From positions 1 through 39,322 of the forward strand of contig NZ_QUJB01000024.1 in the NCBI RefSeq assembly GCF_003480435.1: a DNA stretch of 39,322 nt, read 5' to 3'. Source of the DNA: Clostridium sp. AM30-24. GTDB lineage: Bacteria; Bacillota; Clostridia; Lachnospirales; Lachnospiraceae. How positions within the stretch are numbered: the first letter of the stretch is position 1; every line of letters starts with the position of its first letter. The notes beneath the pieces were generated by a model. It worked only from the letters and a program-made list of their open reading frames with translations, had not been told where the DNA came from and did not search any database. Of the stretch, positions 6,971-15,737 are shown piece after piece. A program made the position numbers and the translations under genes.

Positions 6971-7914
6971 AGTATACAGTTTTAGGACGTTCAGGAATTT
7001 CCGTGTCCAGAATTTCCATGGGGACCCATCATCTGAACGATCCGGCAGATATGGACAAACATGTTCAAAACTTCTTATATGCCTATAAAAAAGGAATCAA
7101 TTTTTTTGAGACATCCGTCACCTACGGGGAAGGATATTCGGAACTGATCCTGGGAGAGGCGGTAAAAGAAATGAAAAAGGAAGGCCGCCCGTTCTTCATA
7201 ATGTCAAAGACACATGCAGGAGATCATGAAACATTTAGACGGGATCTGGAAAATTCCCTGAAACGGCTTGGCGTGGACAGCATCGATGCGTTTACCTGCC
7301 TCTGGGGCGTTAAAAGCGGCGTAGAATGGAGCGGCGCGAAGGCATATGGAGCACTCAAAGAGATGGAGAGGGCCAGAGAAGAGGGATTGATAAAACATAT
7401 CGCAATCTCCGCGCATATGAAAAATCAGGAACTCGAACCGATCGTAAAAGAGTATCCCTTTGACTATAGTGTGCAGGGGTTCAATGTGGTCAACAGCGCG
7501 TACCGGGCGGACGGACTGAAAGCAACATGGGAAAGCGGGGCGGGAACCATAGCCATGAATCCGCTGGCAACGGGAGATATTCTGAAATATTCCCATATTT
7601 TTGACGCGATACGGATCCGGGAAGATCAGAGTCTCGTGCAGGCGGCTTACAGCTATGTACTGTCGATCCCATGGGTACATTCCGTTCTGGGAACCTTTAA
7701 TTCAAAGGAACAGATCGATGAGGCATTATCTGTTCTGGAAGAAGCGCCTTACAGTGAGGCGGAACTGAAAAAAGTGCAGACATGTCTGAAAGAGAGAATC
7801 AGAGGTACTTCTCTTAAAGAGCGGATCGACACTGGAAAAGGATTGCGCCAGAGACCGTATATCCTGCGGGAAGAGGCGGCAGATCTGATGGAGGTTTATC
7901 CTTTAAGCGTTTAA
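6967..7914 (+). CDS. aldo/keto reductase family protein with altered catalytic residues
   Basis: A 315-residue protein with the aldo/keto reductase barrel pattern from the N-terminus (YTVLGRSGISVSRISMGT) to GLIKHIAIS and the cofactor region. The catalytic tetrad is Asp-Tyr-Lys-His in classical members. Here Tyr53 (TYG) and Lys81 (MSKTH) are kept, but the Asp position is Glu48 (FFETS) and the His position appears to be Trp113 (CLWGV instead of LHGV). It may therefore not be an ordinary NADPH carbonyl reductase. Its ATGA overlap with the ATPase gene places it inside the importer operon, so a role in reducing or releasing the imported chelate is possible but not shown. Confidence 0.75.
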   Translation: MKYTVLGRSGISVSRISMGTHHLNDPADMDKHVQNFLYAYKKGINFFETSVTYGEGYSELILGEAVKEMKKEGRPFFIMSKTHAGDHETFRRDLENSLKRLGVDSIDAFTCLWGVKSGVEWSGAKAYGALKEMERAREEGLIKHIAISAHMKNQELEPIVKEYPFDYSVQGFNVVNSAYRADGLKATWESGAGTIAMNPLATGDILKYSHIFDAIRIREDQSLVQAAYSYVLSIPWVHSVLGTFNSKEQIDEALSVLEEAPYSEAELKKVQTCLKERIRGTSLKERIDTGKGLRQRPYILREEAADLMEVYPLSV

Positions 7915-7963
7915 ATATTCATATAGCATTATAAATTTAGAAAACAAACGGAGGAATAAAGAC

Positions 7964-9079
7964 ATGAGAAAAATGATGGGCTTAGTTTTAGCAGGAGCTG
8001 CTGCATTTGCGCTGACTGCCTGCAGCGGAAACAATGCCAGTCAGAGTACAGAAGCGGCTGCGACAACAGTTCCTGGGACGCAGACAGAAGCGGCAGCTGA
8101 GACGGAGAGCGGAAGCTATACAGTCACAGATGTGCGCGGAAAGGAGATCGAATTTGATGTGGTTCCGGAGCGTGTTGCCACAGTCGGCAAGCCGTTCCCG
8201 TCCATCTACTATGCGATCGAGGGCGCAACGGACAATATCGTCGGCTGCAACCCATCTTCCATCACAGCGTACAATGAAAGCGTGCTGAAGGACATGTACC
8301 CGCAGCTGGAAAATGCAGAGACAGACTGGTGCACAAAGGATTCCACCGTAAATGTTGAGGAACTCCTGAAACTGCGTCCGGATGTTGTATTCATCTATTC
8401 GACGAATGACAAGGAAATCGAGAAGATGGAAAACGCGGGACTTAAAGTTGTGGCACTTCGAAGTGCGGAATTGGACAGTGTAAAAGAAAATCTTCAGATC
8501 ATTGCAGCTGTTTGCCAGAAAGAAGAGCGCGGAGAGCAGCTGGTGCAGTATATTGACGAGGGAATCGAGGAGGTTACCTCACGCCTTGCTGATGTGTCAG
8601 AAGAGGACAAACCGACAGTCGTTGAGCTTTACAGTGATATGAATGTGTCCGTAAAACAGTATGACCACTGGATGATCCCGAGCGGAGCGAAAAATCCGGC
8701 GGAAGATCTGACGGGAAAAATGGCAGAGGTGGATATGGAGCAGATGCTTTTATGGAATCCGGATATCATCTATATTGGAAACCATTCAGATCTGATGCCA
8801 TCGGATCTTTTGGAAAACAAACAGACCGGAAGAGACTGGTCCGTTATCAATGCAGTGAAGAATCATCAGGTCTATAAAATCCCGATCGGCGCTTACCGTT
8901 GGGATCCGGCAGGTGTGGAGACACCGCTCATGGTCAAGTGGGCTGCAAAGATCCAGTACCCGGATATTTTCGCTGATATGGACATGAAAGAGGAAGTGAA
9001 GGAATTCTTCGAGCTTGTTTATCAGTACGAGTTGACAGATGAACAGGTCTCTGAAATCCTGGACAACAGACAGGAATAA
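7964..9079 (+). CDS. ABC transporter substrate-binding lipoprotein (FecB/BtuF type)
   Basis: A 371-residue lipoprotein. The signal peptide ends in the lipobox LTAC with Cys20, followed by a low-complexity S/T/A/E linker to about residue 50. The remainder is a periplasmic-binding-protein domain of the helical-hinge class used for siderophores, haem and cobalamin, starting YTVTDVRGKEIEFDVVPERV. A conserved late segment reads GAYRWDPAGVETPLMVKW. It would sit on the outer face of the membrane and feed the FecCD permease. It has a good ribosome binding site (GGAGG). The ligand is unknown. Confidence 0.9.
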   Translation: MRKMMGLVLAGAAAFALTACSGNNASQSTEAAATTVPGTQTEAAAETESGSYTVTDVRGKEIEFDVVPERVATVGKPFPSIYYAIEGATDNIVGCNPSSITAYNESVLKDMYPQLENAETDWCTKDSTVNVEELLKLRPDVVFIYSTNDKEIEKMENAGLKVVALRSAELDSVKENLQIIAAVCQKEERGEQLVQYIDEGIEEVTSRLADVSEEDKPTVVELYSDMNVSVKQYDHWMIPSGAKNPAEDLTGKMAEVDMEQMLLWNPDIIYIGNHSDLMPSDLLENKQTGRDWSVINAVKNHQVYKIPIGAYRWDPAGVETPLMVKWAAKIQYPDIFADMDMKEEVKEFFELVYQYELTDEQVSEILDNRQE

Positions 9080-9114
9080 TACATGAGGAATCTTAAGAAA
9101 AAGGAGAAATAAAA

Positions 9115-9627
9115 ATGGAAAAGATTACAGTGCTTGAAAAGGGACAGAAACTTGAATTCAGCTTTGAGGACCTGTTAAAGTATCACGGAGTAGGATATCC
9201 GGGCGGTGTAGCACACGCGTTTCAGGTCATGCAGAGAGCGTTTCCGCTGCTTGATGACGGAAAACTTCTGGAGCGCAGGGAGATCGAGCTCGTCACCGCA
9301 TTTCCAGGTCCTGGAGGACGGGATGCTTTCGAGATGGTGACCCGCTGCGTTACTGACGGACGGATCCATGTGGACAAAGATCTGCCGGAGGCAGCAGGCA
9401 TTCTGGAAAGCCCCCATGGAAGATATTATTTCCGGTTCAGCTACAGAGGAAAGACGGTGGTTGTCACCATTCGCCCGGGCTTTGTACGTCAGGATTTTAT
9501 TGAGATGGCAAGAAAACCAAACCGCACCGGGGAAGAAGAGGTGATCCTGGCACAGATGAAGCGGGATATGGCAAAACGTCTTCTTGATGCAAAGCCGGAA
9601 GAGGTTTATGACGCAGTGATTTTATAG
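9115..9627 (+). CDS. FmdE-like protein of the importer operon
   Basis: A 170-residue soluble protein, the last gene of the operon. The segments LLKYHGVGYPGGVAHAFQVM and ELVTAFPGPGGRDAFEMVTR have the spacing and flavour of the FmdE domain (xHGHxCPG, then ExxxxDAxQxxTG). FmdE-type proteins occur near molybdenum, tungsten and other metal functions. The usual cysteine of HGHxCPG is absent here (HGVGYPG), so metal binding would differ. Evidence is pattern-level only; I would treat it as a conserved protein of unknown function probably linked to handling of the imported compound. Confidence 0.5.
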   Translation: MEKITVLEKGQKLEFSFEDLLKYHGVGYPGGVAHAFQVMQRAFPLLDDGKLLERREIELVTAFPGPGGRDAFEMVTRCVTDGRIHVDKDLPEAAGILESPHGRYYFRFSYRGKTVVVTIRPGFVRQDFIEMARKPNRTGEEEVILAQMKRDMAKRLLDAKPEEVYDAVIL

Positions 9628-9772
9628 GAAGCAAAGGCCGGCTGCCGGTGGAATAATTCGCTCGCGGTTGGCCTTAACCTGTTTTACGGGGAGATAATGG
9701 GGAAAAAGCAGAACGGCGTGAGAATAATTGTGGATAATCCACTAAAATCACAAAAAATCAAGGAAAATCCAC

Positions 9773-9801
9773 TTGCATTAGCAATATGGATATGCTATAA
9801 T
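9773..9801 (+). promoter_or_regulatory. promoter of rpmE
   Basis: TTGCAT, a 17-base spacer, and TATAAT, with TGC just before the -10 (extended -10). It gives a leader of about 100 bases before rpmE. Confidence 0.75.
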
Positions 9802-9865
9802 TATTAAGCTGTTCTGGCGGAACAGGACATATGGCTGTAAAGCTGTATTATTTTTTATTAACGTA

Positions 9866-9884
9866 ACGTGACTGTCAGTCATGT
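9866..9884 (+). promoter_or_regulatory. hairpin in rpmE leader, possible L31 autoregulation site
   Basis: ACGTGACT and AGTCATGT pair (8 bp, one G-U) around GTC, about 28 bases before the rpmE start. Ribosomal protein L31 genes in Firmicutes often carry a structured leader bound by the protein. I did not match it to the known L31 leader model, so this is tentative. Confidence 0.3.
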
Positions 9885-9911
9885 ACCAAAAATTTTAAAG
9901 AGGTGAAAATC

Positions 9912-10121
9912 ATGAAACAGGGAATCCACCCAAATTACTATCAGGCCAAGGTCGTTTGCAACTGCGGTAATGAATTTGTAACTGGTTCTACCAAGAAAGA
10001 CATTCACGTAGAAATCTGTTCCAAATGCCATTCATTCTATACTGGTCAGCAGAAGGCTGCTTCCGCTCGCGGACGTATCGAGATGTTCAACCGTAAGTAT
10101 GGTATGAAAACAGACAAATAA
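9912..10121 (+). CDS. rpmE: 50S ribosomal protein L31 (bL31, zinc form)
   Basis: A 69-residue protein starting [18 protein letters not shown], the standard start of bL31. Cys16, Cys18, Cys36 and Cys39 (CNC and CSKC) make this the zinc-binding C+ form. AAAGAGGTG seven bases upstream fixes the ATG at 9912; the GTG at 9903 overlaps that site and is rejected. L31 bridges the large and small ribosomal subunits. A terminator follows. Confidence 0.97.
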   Translation: MKQGIHPNYYQAKVVCNCGNEFVTGSTKKDIHVEICSKCHSFYTGQQKAASARGRIEMFNRKYGMKTDK

Positions 10122-10137
10122 GGTTTGATTAGTGAAA

Positions 10138-10177
10138 GGTTGAGCTTTTGGATAACTCTGAAAACTCAGCCTTTTTT
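10138..10177 (+). terminator. intrinsic terminator of rpmE
   Basis: GGTTGAG and CTCAGCC pair (one G-U) over a 20-base loop and are followed by six T residues. It lies 16 bases after the rpmE stop codon. Confidence 0.85.
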
Positions 10178-10185
10178 GTCATACA

Positions 10186-10345
10186 GGGAATCAAGGAGAA
10201 AAAATCAACGCAAGCTTGCTTGCAGGGGATTTTTTCTCTTTGATTCCCGCACAAACATGAACAAGCAGCCATTTTTCGTAAGAAAAATGAGCGGATTGTG
10301 AATGCTTGTGGAGAATCGCGGGAGCACGAAGTGCGGAGCGATTCT
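10186..10345. repeat. cluster of three intergenic palindromes
   Basis: Three large inverted repeats lie between rpmE and the DUF1385 gene. The first has 21-base arms at 10186-10206 and 10228-10248 with one mismatch, plus an inner GCAAGC/GCTTGC. The second spans 10261-10309 (ACAAGCA with TGCTTGT, and CATTTTTC with GAAAAATG inside). The third spans 10312-10345 (AGAATCGC with GCGATTCT). None has a T-run typical of a terminator. They may be a palindromic intergenic repeat element or RNA-stabilising structures. Confidence 0.8.
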
Positions 10346-10381
10346 GGTATGAGACTATGAGACATATATGGAGGTAAAATC

Positions 10382-11383
10382 TTGAAATATTCCGGTATCG
10401 GGGGACAGGCAGTATTAGAGGGTATCATGATGAAGAACAAGGACAATTACGCCACGGCTGTCAGAAAGCCGGACGGCGAGATCGTTGTCAAGAAAGATAC
10501 CTATGTGAGCATGACAGAAAAAGTAAAGTTTTTCTCCCTGCCGTTTGTGAGAGGAATCTTTAGTTTCGCGGACTCCATGATCCTGGGAATGCGTTCCCTG
10601 ACATGGTCGGCAAGCTTCTTTGAGGACGATGAGGAGGACGAGGAGCCGGGAAAGTTCGAGAAATTTTTGATCGATACATTTGGTGAAAAAGTAGATAATG
10701 TCGTTATGTCGGCGGTGATGGTATTCTCCATCTTTATGGCGATTGCGATCTTTATGGTATTCCCGCTTTTGATCGCGGGAATCTTCCGGAAATTTATCCA
10801 CTCTGAGACTGTGATGGCGATTCTTGAAGGCTGTATCCGAATTGCGATTTTCATCACCTACATTAAGGTGATCTCACGGATGGAGGACATCAAGCGGACG
10901 TTCATGTACCACGGATCGGAACATAAATGCATCAACTGCTTAGAGCATGGTCTTGTGCTCAACGTGGAGAATGTAAGAAAAAGCTCCAAAGAACATAAGC
11001 GCTGCGGAACGAGCTTTCTTCTGATCGTTATGGTGATCAGCATCCTGTTCTTCATGGTGGTCCGTGTAGATACGATCTGGCTTCGGATCGTCAGCCGGAT
11101 CGTCCTGATCCCGGTGATTGCGGGTGTCTCCTATGAGGTGCTCCGCCTTGCAGGAACCAGCAATTCGAAGATCATGGACATCGTCAGCCGTCCGGGCATG
11201 TGGATGCAGGGACTTACGACAAAGGAGCCGGATGACTCGATGATCGAAGTAGCGATCGTCGCGGTAGAGGCCGTGTTTGACTGGAAAAAGTATCTGGAAG
11301 AGAATTTCCCGGAGCTGTATCCGGCAGGATATTTTGAGAGAAAAGATCAGACAGGGAAGAACGTGCAGGAGATAACGGCATGA
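10382..11383 (+). CDS. DUF1385 (YqhQ-like) membrane protein
   Basis: A 333-residue protein starting YSGIGGQAVLEGIMMKNKD, the hallmark of DUF1385/YqhQ. A central part has several membrane helices (about residues 115-170 and 210-250). Between them is FMYHGSEHKCINCLEHG, whose His and Cys residues look like a metal site. GGAGGT six bases before TTG at 10382 makes TTG the likely start. The gene sits between rpmE and prmC-prfA, as in many Clostridia. The function is not established. The stop overlaps the prmC start by four bases. Confidence 0.88.
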   Translation: MKYSGIGGQAVLEGIMMKNKDNYATAVRKPDGEIVVKKDTYVSMTEKVKFFSLPFVRGIFSFADSMILGMRSLTWSASFFEDDEEDEEPGKFEKFLIDTFGEKVDNVVMSAVMVFSIFMAIAIFMVFPLLIAGIFRKFIHSETVMAILEGCIRIAIFITYIKVISRMEDIKRTFMYHGSEHKCINCLEHGLVLNVENVRKSSKEHKRCGTSFLLIVMVISILFFMVVRVDTIWLRIVSRIVLIPVIAGVSYEVLRLAGTSNSKIMDIVSRPGMWMQGLTTKEPDDSMIEVAIVAVEAVFDWKKYLEENFPELYPAGYFERKDQTGKNVQEITA

Positions 11384-12543
11384 GCGAAATGAAGAGTGCT
11401 GTCGGGGCTGGAATGGACCGGTCCGGAGATGATCTATGCGTGGAAAATAGCGTGCGTGAATTTAAGATCTGGGCAGATGTCCTAAACTACGGAAAAAAGA
11501 TCCTAAAGAATGCGAGGATCGTGGAGGCGGATCTCGACGCCTGGTACCTGTTTGGGCAGATCTTTGGGATTTCCAGAGCGCAGTATTTTCTTTGCGCAAG
11601 GGAGAACATTGCCGGAAGCACGGCACAGAAAATGGCTGCTCAAGAGCAGACTGGTAATTCTTTGGAGAGCAAAAACGCGCTGGACTGTGTAGAACTGTGG
11701 CTGAAAGAGAAAATGTCAGCGTATGAGAACACATTGGAAAAACGCGCGTCCCGCATCCCGCTCCAGCAGATCTTAGGACAGCAGGAGTTCATGGGACTCA
11801 CATTTTTCGTGAATGAGCATGTGCTGATCCCGAGACAGGACACAGAGACACTTGTGGAGCTTGTGTTAAATGAGCAGAAAGATAAGCATGTTTCGATTCT
11901 TGACATGTGCACTGGATCCGGATGTATTGCCGTGAGTTTAAAGAAGCTTGGCGGATATGCCAGCGTGGAAGGCGCGGATATCTCGGAAGAGGCGTTAAAA
12001 GTTGCGAAAAGAAATTCAGAAGAGATTCTTGAAAACAGCGATGTAAACAACGATGCAGTCAGCAGCAGGACAGAACAAATACAGAATTGCACGAATCTGA
12101 CAAATAATCAGAATAAACAGGATAATTCTGAAGAACGCATGGTTTCTGAAGTCCGCACGGTGCCGCAGACAGGTGTAATATTCCGCCACAGTGACATGTT
12201 CAGCGCTTTTTCGGAGACAGAACGATTCAATGTGATTGTCTCCAACCCACCCTACATCCCCAGCGCTGTTATCGAGGAGCTGGAACCGGAAGTACGGGAC
12301 CATGAGCCCCGGGGAGCCCTTGACGGGACCGCGGACGGGCTTTATTTTTACAGAATTCTGGCAGAAGAATGTGCCAAACATCTGACGCCGGGAGGACATG
12401 TGTATTTTGAGATCGGATATGACCAGGGAGCAGCGGTGAAGGAACTGCTGGATATCCATGGTTTTAAGGATACAAGAGTGATTCAGGATCTGACAGGAAA
12501 GGACCGCGTCGTGTGCGGAACCTGGCAGACCGCAGGCGTATGA
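11380..12543 (+). CDS. prmC: release factor glutamine methyltransferase with extra insert
   Basis: A 387-residue protein, about 100 longer than usual for PrmC. PrmC uses S-adenosylmethionine to methylate the glutamine of the GGQ motif in release factors; its substrate PrfA is encoded next. The N-terminal helical domain, the SAM motif (LDMCTGSGCIAVSLKK, near residue 170) and the catalytic NPPY (about residues 289-292, VSNPPYIPSAVI) are all present. There is about 30 residues of extra N-terminus, and a polar, Asn/Gln/Ser/Glu-rich insert of about 45 residues near 215-262 between the SAM motif and NPPY. The insert probably forms a surface loop. The gene overlaps DUF1385 by ATGA and is followed 13 bases later by prfA. 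Confidence 0.93.
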   Translation: MSEMKSAVGAGMDRSGDDLCVENSVREFKIWADVLNYGKKILKNARIVEADLDAWYLFGQIFGISRAQYFLCARENIAGSTAQKMAAQEQTGNSLESKNALDCVELWLKEKMSAYENTLEKRASRIPLQQILGQQEFMGLTFFVNEHVLIPRQDTETLVELVLNEQKDKHVSILDMCTGSGCIAVSLKKLGGYASVEGADISEEALKVAKRNSEEILENSDVNNDAVSSRTEQIQNCTNLTNNQNKQDNSEERMVSEVRTVPQTGVIFRHSDMFSAFSETERFNVIVSNPPYIPSAVIEELEPEVRDHEPRGALDGTADGLYFYRILAEECAKHLTPGGHVYFEIGYDQGAAVKELLDIHGFKDTRVIQDLTGKDRVVCGTWQTAGV

Positions 12544-12556
12544 GGAGGTTTTATAG

Positions 12557-13630
12557 ATGTTTGACCGTTTGGATGATATGCTTCGGCATTACGAAGAGTT
12601 AATGCTGGAATTAAATAACCCGTCGGTAGCGGAAGATCAGAGAAAGTTCCGCAAGCTGATGAAGGAGCAGGCAGACCTGGCGCCGATCGTTGACGCGTAC
12701 AAGCAGTACAAGCAGGCGAAACAGGACGTGGAGGACAGCCTTGCACTTCTCGATGAGGAGAGCGACGAGGAGATGAAGGAACTCGCGAAGGAAGAACTTG
12801 CCGACGCAAAGAAGAGGATCGAGGAGCTGGAACAGGAGTTAAAGATCCTGCTTCTCCCGAAAGACCCGAACGATGAGAAGAACGTAATCGTCGAGATCCG
12901 TGCCGGCGCGGGCGGAGACGAGGCAGCGTTATTTGCTTCCGAGTTATACCGCATGTATGTGCACTACGCGGAGAGCCAGCACTGGAAGACAGAGATGATC
13001 AACGTCAGTGAGAGTGGAATCGGTGGAATGAAAGAAGTCGAGTTTATGATCACCGGACACGGCGCTTACTCCAAGTTAAAATACGAGAGCGGCGTCCACC
13101 GTGTACAGCGTGTTCCGGAGACAGAGTCCGGCGGAAGGATCCACACCTCCACAGCGACCGTTGCCATCATGCCGGAGGCTGAGGAATTCGACGTTGTGAT
13201 CGATGATAAGGATATCCGTATTGATGTTATGCGTGCGTCCGGTAACGGTGGACAGTGTGTCAACACCACAGACTCCGCGGTGCGTTTAACGCATATCCCG
13301 ACAGGAATCGTGATCTACAGCCAGACTGAGAAGTCCCAGCTTCAGAATAAGGAAAAAGCGTTCCGTTTACTGCGCTCCAAGTTATATGATATGGAGCTTG
13401 AGAGACGTCAGAATGAGGAAGCGGCAGAGCGTCGCAGCCAGATCGGTACCGGCGACCGCTCCGAGAAGATCCGTACCTACAACTTCCCGCAGGGACGTGT
13501 GACAGACCACAGGATCAAGCTGACACTCTATAAGATCGATGCCATCATGGACGGCGATATTCAGGAACTGATCGACAGCCTGATCGCAGCAGACCAGGCG
13601 GCGAAGCTTGCGAAGATGAATGAGAACTAA
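12557..13630 (+). CDS. prfA: peptide chain release factor 1
   Basis: A 357-residue protein of normal RF1 length. It ends translation at UAA and UAG codons. The GGQ motif that triggers peptidyl-tRNA hydrolysis is at about residue 230, within [20 protein letters not shown]. Upstream it has [11 protein letters not shown] and [20 protein letters not shown], both diagnostic of class I release factors. A GAGGAGG site precedes the ATG. It is the last gene of the rpmE-to-prfA block and is the substrate of the PrmC enzyme encoded just upstream. Confidence 0.97.
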   Translation: MFDRLDDMLRHYEELMLELNNPSVAEDQRKFRKLMKEQADLAPIVDAYKQYKQAKQDVEDSLALLDEESDEEMKELAKEELADAKKRIEELEQELKILLLPKDPNDEKNVIVEIRAGAGGDEAALFASELYRMYVHYAESQHWKTEMINVSESGIGGMKEVEFMITGHGAYSKLKYESGVHRVQRVPETESGGRIHTSTATVAIMPEAEEFDVVIDDKDIRIDVMRASGNGGQCVNTTDSAVRLTHIPTGIVIYSQTEKSQLQNKEKAFRLLRSKLYDMELERRQNEEAAERRSQIGTGDRSEKIRTYNFPQGRVTDHRIKLTLYKIDAIMDGDIQELIDSLIAADQAAKLAKMNEN

Positions 13631-13631
13631 T

Positions 13632-13764
13632 GTAACTGTTCAGTAGGTCTGCGCACTTGTTGCGCTGACCGTAAGAAAACATAGGCTGGAAGGCAAAAAT
13701 CCCATCAGCGAAGCTGATCAGGAATGGATTTTTGCACGTAACTATGAAGGTACTGAATAGTTAC
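13632..13764. repeat. multi-hairpin palindromic region after prfA
   Basis: Outer arms GTAACTGTTCAGTA (13632-13645) and TACTGAATAGTTAC (13751-13764) pair over 14 bp with one G-U. Inside are GCGCA/TGCGC and a nested hairpin, GCAAAAATCC with GGATTTTTGC around ATCAGC/GCTGAT. It resembles in style, but not in sequence, the palindrome cluster before the DUF1385 gene and the 89-bp two-hairpin repeats elsewhere in the window. Confidence 0.75.
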
Positions 13765-13821
13765 GAACTAATTTAGGATTGTTCGGCTTGAACACTGCAA
13801 ATAAAAAGATTTGAACAACAT

Positions 13822-13913
13822 AAAAGACCTTCAAGATTCAGAAGATAAACTCTCTAATTGCTGGTTAAGACAGAGAATTAGAAATTTAGCAATCTGATCT
13901 TGAAGGCCTTTTT
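13822..13913. terminator. bidirectional terminator between prfA and the MATE gene
   Basis: AAAAGACCTTCAAGAT (13822-13837) pairs with ATCTTGAAGGCCTTTT (13897-13912), a 15-16-bp stem with one mismatch. Inner arms TCTCTAATT and AGAATTAGA add to it. T-runs flank both sides, so it can end transcription from both convergent genes. Confidence 0.8.
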
Positions 13914-13969
13914 GATTGGTAGACAAATTTCGACAACAATGTACCCGACCGATGTGGGACCTGTGGCGC

Positions 13970-15307
13970 TTACGAGAAAATAACCTTCTGCCATCGTCCA
14001 CTCTTATACCTGCAGACAAAGAAGATCCCGCGGACAAGCCAGTCGATGGTCATAGCCACCCAGACACCGAAGATTCCCATATGGAACACCATGGTCAGCA
14101 GGTAGCTGAAACCAAAACGGAACACCCACATGGAGATGATGGAGAGCACCATGGTGATCTTCACATCCGCCGCGGCGCGCAGCGTATTCGGCAGTGTAAA
14201 GGACAGCGGCCAGATCGTCACAACACAGGCTGCATGGTATAAAATAATATCATTCGCATACCGGGCGGCCTCGTCGGAGAGATTATAGACCGACAGGATA
14301 AACGGCAGCGCCAGGATCACGATGAGGTTTGATGCGATCAGGCAGAGATACTCCACGCGCATCATGTGCTTTGTGTAATATTTTACCTGCTCGAAATCTC
14401 CCGCGCCGACGCACTGGGCACAGACCGTGAGAAGTGCAAAGCCGAAGGACATGCCGGGCAGGATCGCAAAGTTCGCGATATTATTGCCGACCGCGTTCGC
14501 TGCCAGGGATGCGGTTCCGAGACCGGAGACGAGACTTAAAACGGCGATCTTTCCAAGCTGGAACATACTGTTCTCCAGGCCGTTCGGGATTCCGATATAG
14601 AGGATCTTTTTCAGTACATTCCACTTGATCTTAAACGGGTATGGGTGCAAAATGTGAAGTTCATGTTCCTGGTTGTTTAACAAAATAAGAATCACCACGC
14701 AGGCAACACCTCGGGACACGACCGTCGGGATCGCAACGCCCTCGACACCGCAGTGGAATCCGAAGATTAAAAGTGCGTTTCCGAATACATTGATGGAGTT
14801 CATGAGTAGTGAGGTCTTCATGGCGACATTGGAATTTCCCATAGCACGGAAGATCGCGGCTCCCGCATTGTACATGGCGATCATTGGGATGGAAGACAGG
14901 ACGATCAGCAGGTAGGTACGACTGTCCTTCATGACTTCCGGCTCGATCTTTCCGAATACATGGTACAGGATCACGTTCTGTCCGAGGTAGCCGAGGATCA
15001 TAATAAAGATCGAGAACAGGAATGTGAAGTTAAAAAGCTGGGCGGTCGCCTCGCAGCCGGTCTTTGGATCTTTTCTTCCAAGATACTGCCCGGCGATCAC
15101 CGCGCCGCCGGTGGCGAGAGCTGTGAAGATATTGATGATGAGAAGCATGACCGTGTCGACCAGAGAAACACCGGAGACGGCGGCTTCCCCGACCCGGGCG
15201 ACCATAATAGAGTCGGAAAGACCGACGGCGACCTGTAAAAACTGATCCACGATCAGGGGGATGATCAGGCGCACCAGGTCGTTCCGGCTGAAAAGACGAT
15301 TATTCAT
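13970..15307 (-). CDS. MATE-family multidrug/sodium antiporter
   Basis: A 445-residue, 12-helix membrane protein of the NorM/DinF group. It starts MNNRLFSRNDLVRLIIPLIV and contains the paired repeat typical of MATE: QVAVGLSDSIMVARVGEAAV in the N half and LGTASLAANAVGNNIANF in the C half. Such proteins export cationic drugs or metabolites using Na+ or H+ gradients. The start at 15307 has GGAGG 12 bases upstream, which is rather long. The frame is open to 15352, but no better start exists. It is monocistronic and convergent with prfA. The substrate is unknown. Confidence 0.9.
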   Translation of the reverse strand: MNNRLFSRNDLVRLIIPLIVDQFLQVAVGLSDSIMVARVGEAAVSGVSLVDTVMLLIINIFTALATGGAVIAGQYLGRKDPKTGCEATAQLFNFTFLFSIFIMILGYLGQNVILYHVFGKIEPEVMKDSRTYLLIVLSSIPMIAMYNAGAAIFRAMGNSNVAMKTSLLMNSINVFGNALLIFGFHCGVEGVAIPTVVSRGVACVVILILLNNQEHELHILHPYPFKIKWNVLKKILYIGIPNGLENSMFQLGKIAVLSLVSGLGTASLAANAVGNNIANFAILPGMSFGFALLTVCAQCVGAGDFEQVKYYTKHMMRVEYLCLIASNLIVILALPFILSVYNLSDEAARYANDIILYHAACVVTIWPLSFTLPNTLRAAADVKITMVLSIISMWVFRFGFSYLLTMVFHMGIFGVWVAMTIDWLVRGIFFVCRYKSGRWQKVIFS

Positions 15308-15737
15308 ATGTAGATATATCCTCCAGAAAAAATATAATATAGGTTCTAACATATTTTTATAAGATTTGCAATTGGGAAAAGTTACGGTTTTTAAGTATGG
15401 TCCTGTGGTATGATTTCAGCGAATTTTCTTAAACAAAGAGATAGTCTATAAGAATATTTAAGAATAGAACTGCAAAGGGAAATGAATGTCGAAGAAGGTG
15501 CAGGGACAGTTAAGAAAGGAGTCAGAAGGAAAAACAGATGTCTGCAGAGGAAAACGGACAGCGAACATTATAGGTATGATGTGAAATATGGGGGAAATTA
15601 TAAAAAATCCACAAAAATCTTCATGTTTTTTAAGAGAATTATAAGAGGAAGTACCTTTAAAAGAAAAGGCATTTATGCTATAATGATCTCAGTATAGGGC
15701 GTAGTGTGCCCAAAAACAGATGAGAAAAGGAGAGCAT
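15308..15737. other. intergenic region between MATE and rmlA genes
   Basis: It holds the divergent promoters of the two genes; the rmlA promoter (15656-15684) is clear. A 71-codon plus-strand open frame at 15482-15697 lacks a good ribosome binding site, is rich in K and R, and runs through the rmlA promoter, so I do not call it. I see no repeat, RNA gene or terminator here. Confidence 0.5.
15656..15684 (+). promoter_or_regulatory. promoter of rmlA
   Basis: TTTAAA, a 17-base spacer, and TATAAT with TGC before it (extended -10). It lies 54 bases upstream of the rmlA start codon. Confidence 0.75.

Noticed and set aside
15482..15697. 71-codon plus-strand open frame before rmlA
   Set aside because: Weak ribosome binding site, K/R-rich sequence of low complexity, no recognisable family, and it overlaps the rmlA promoter.
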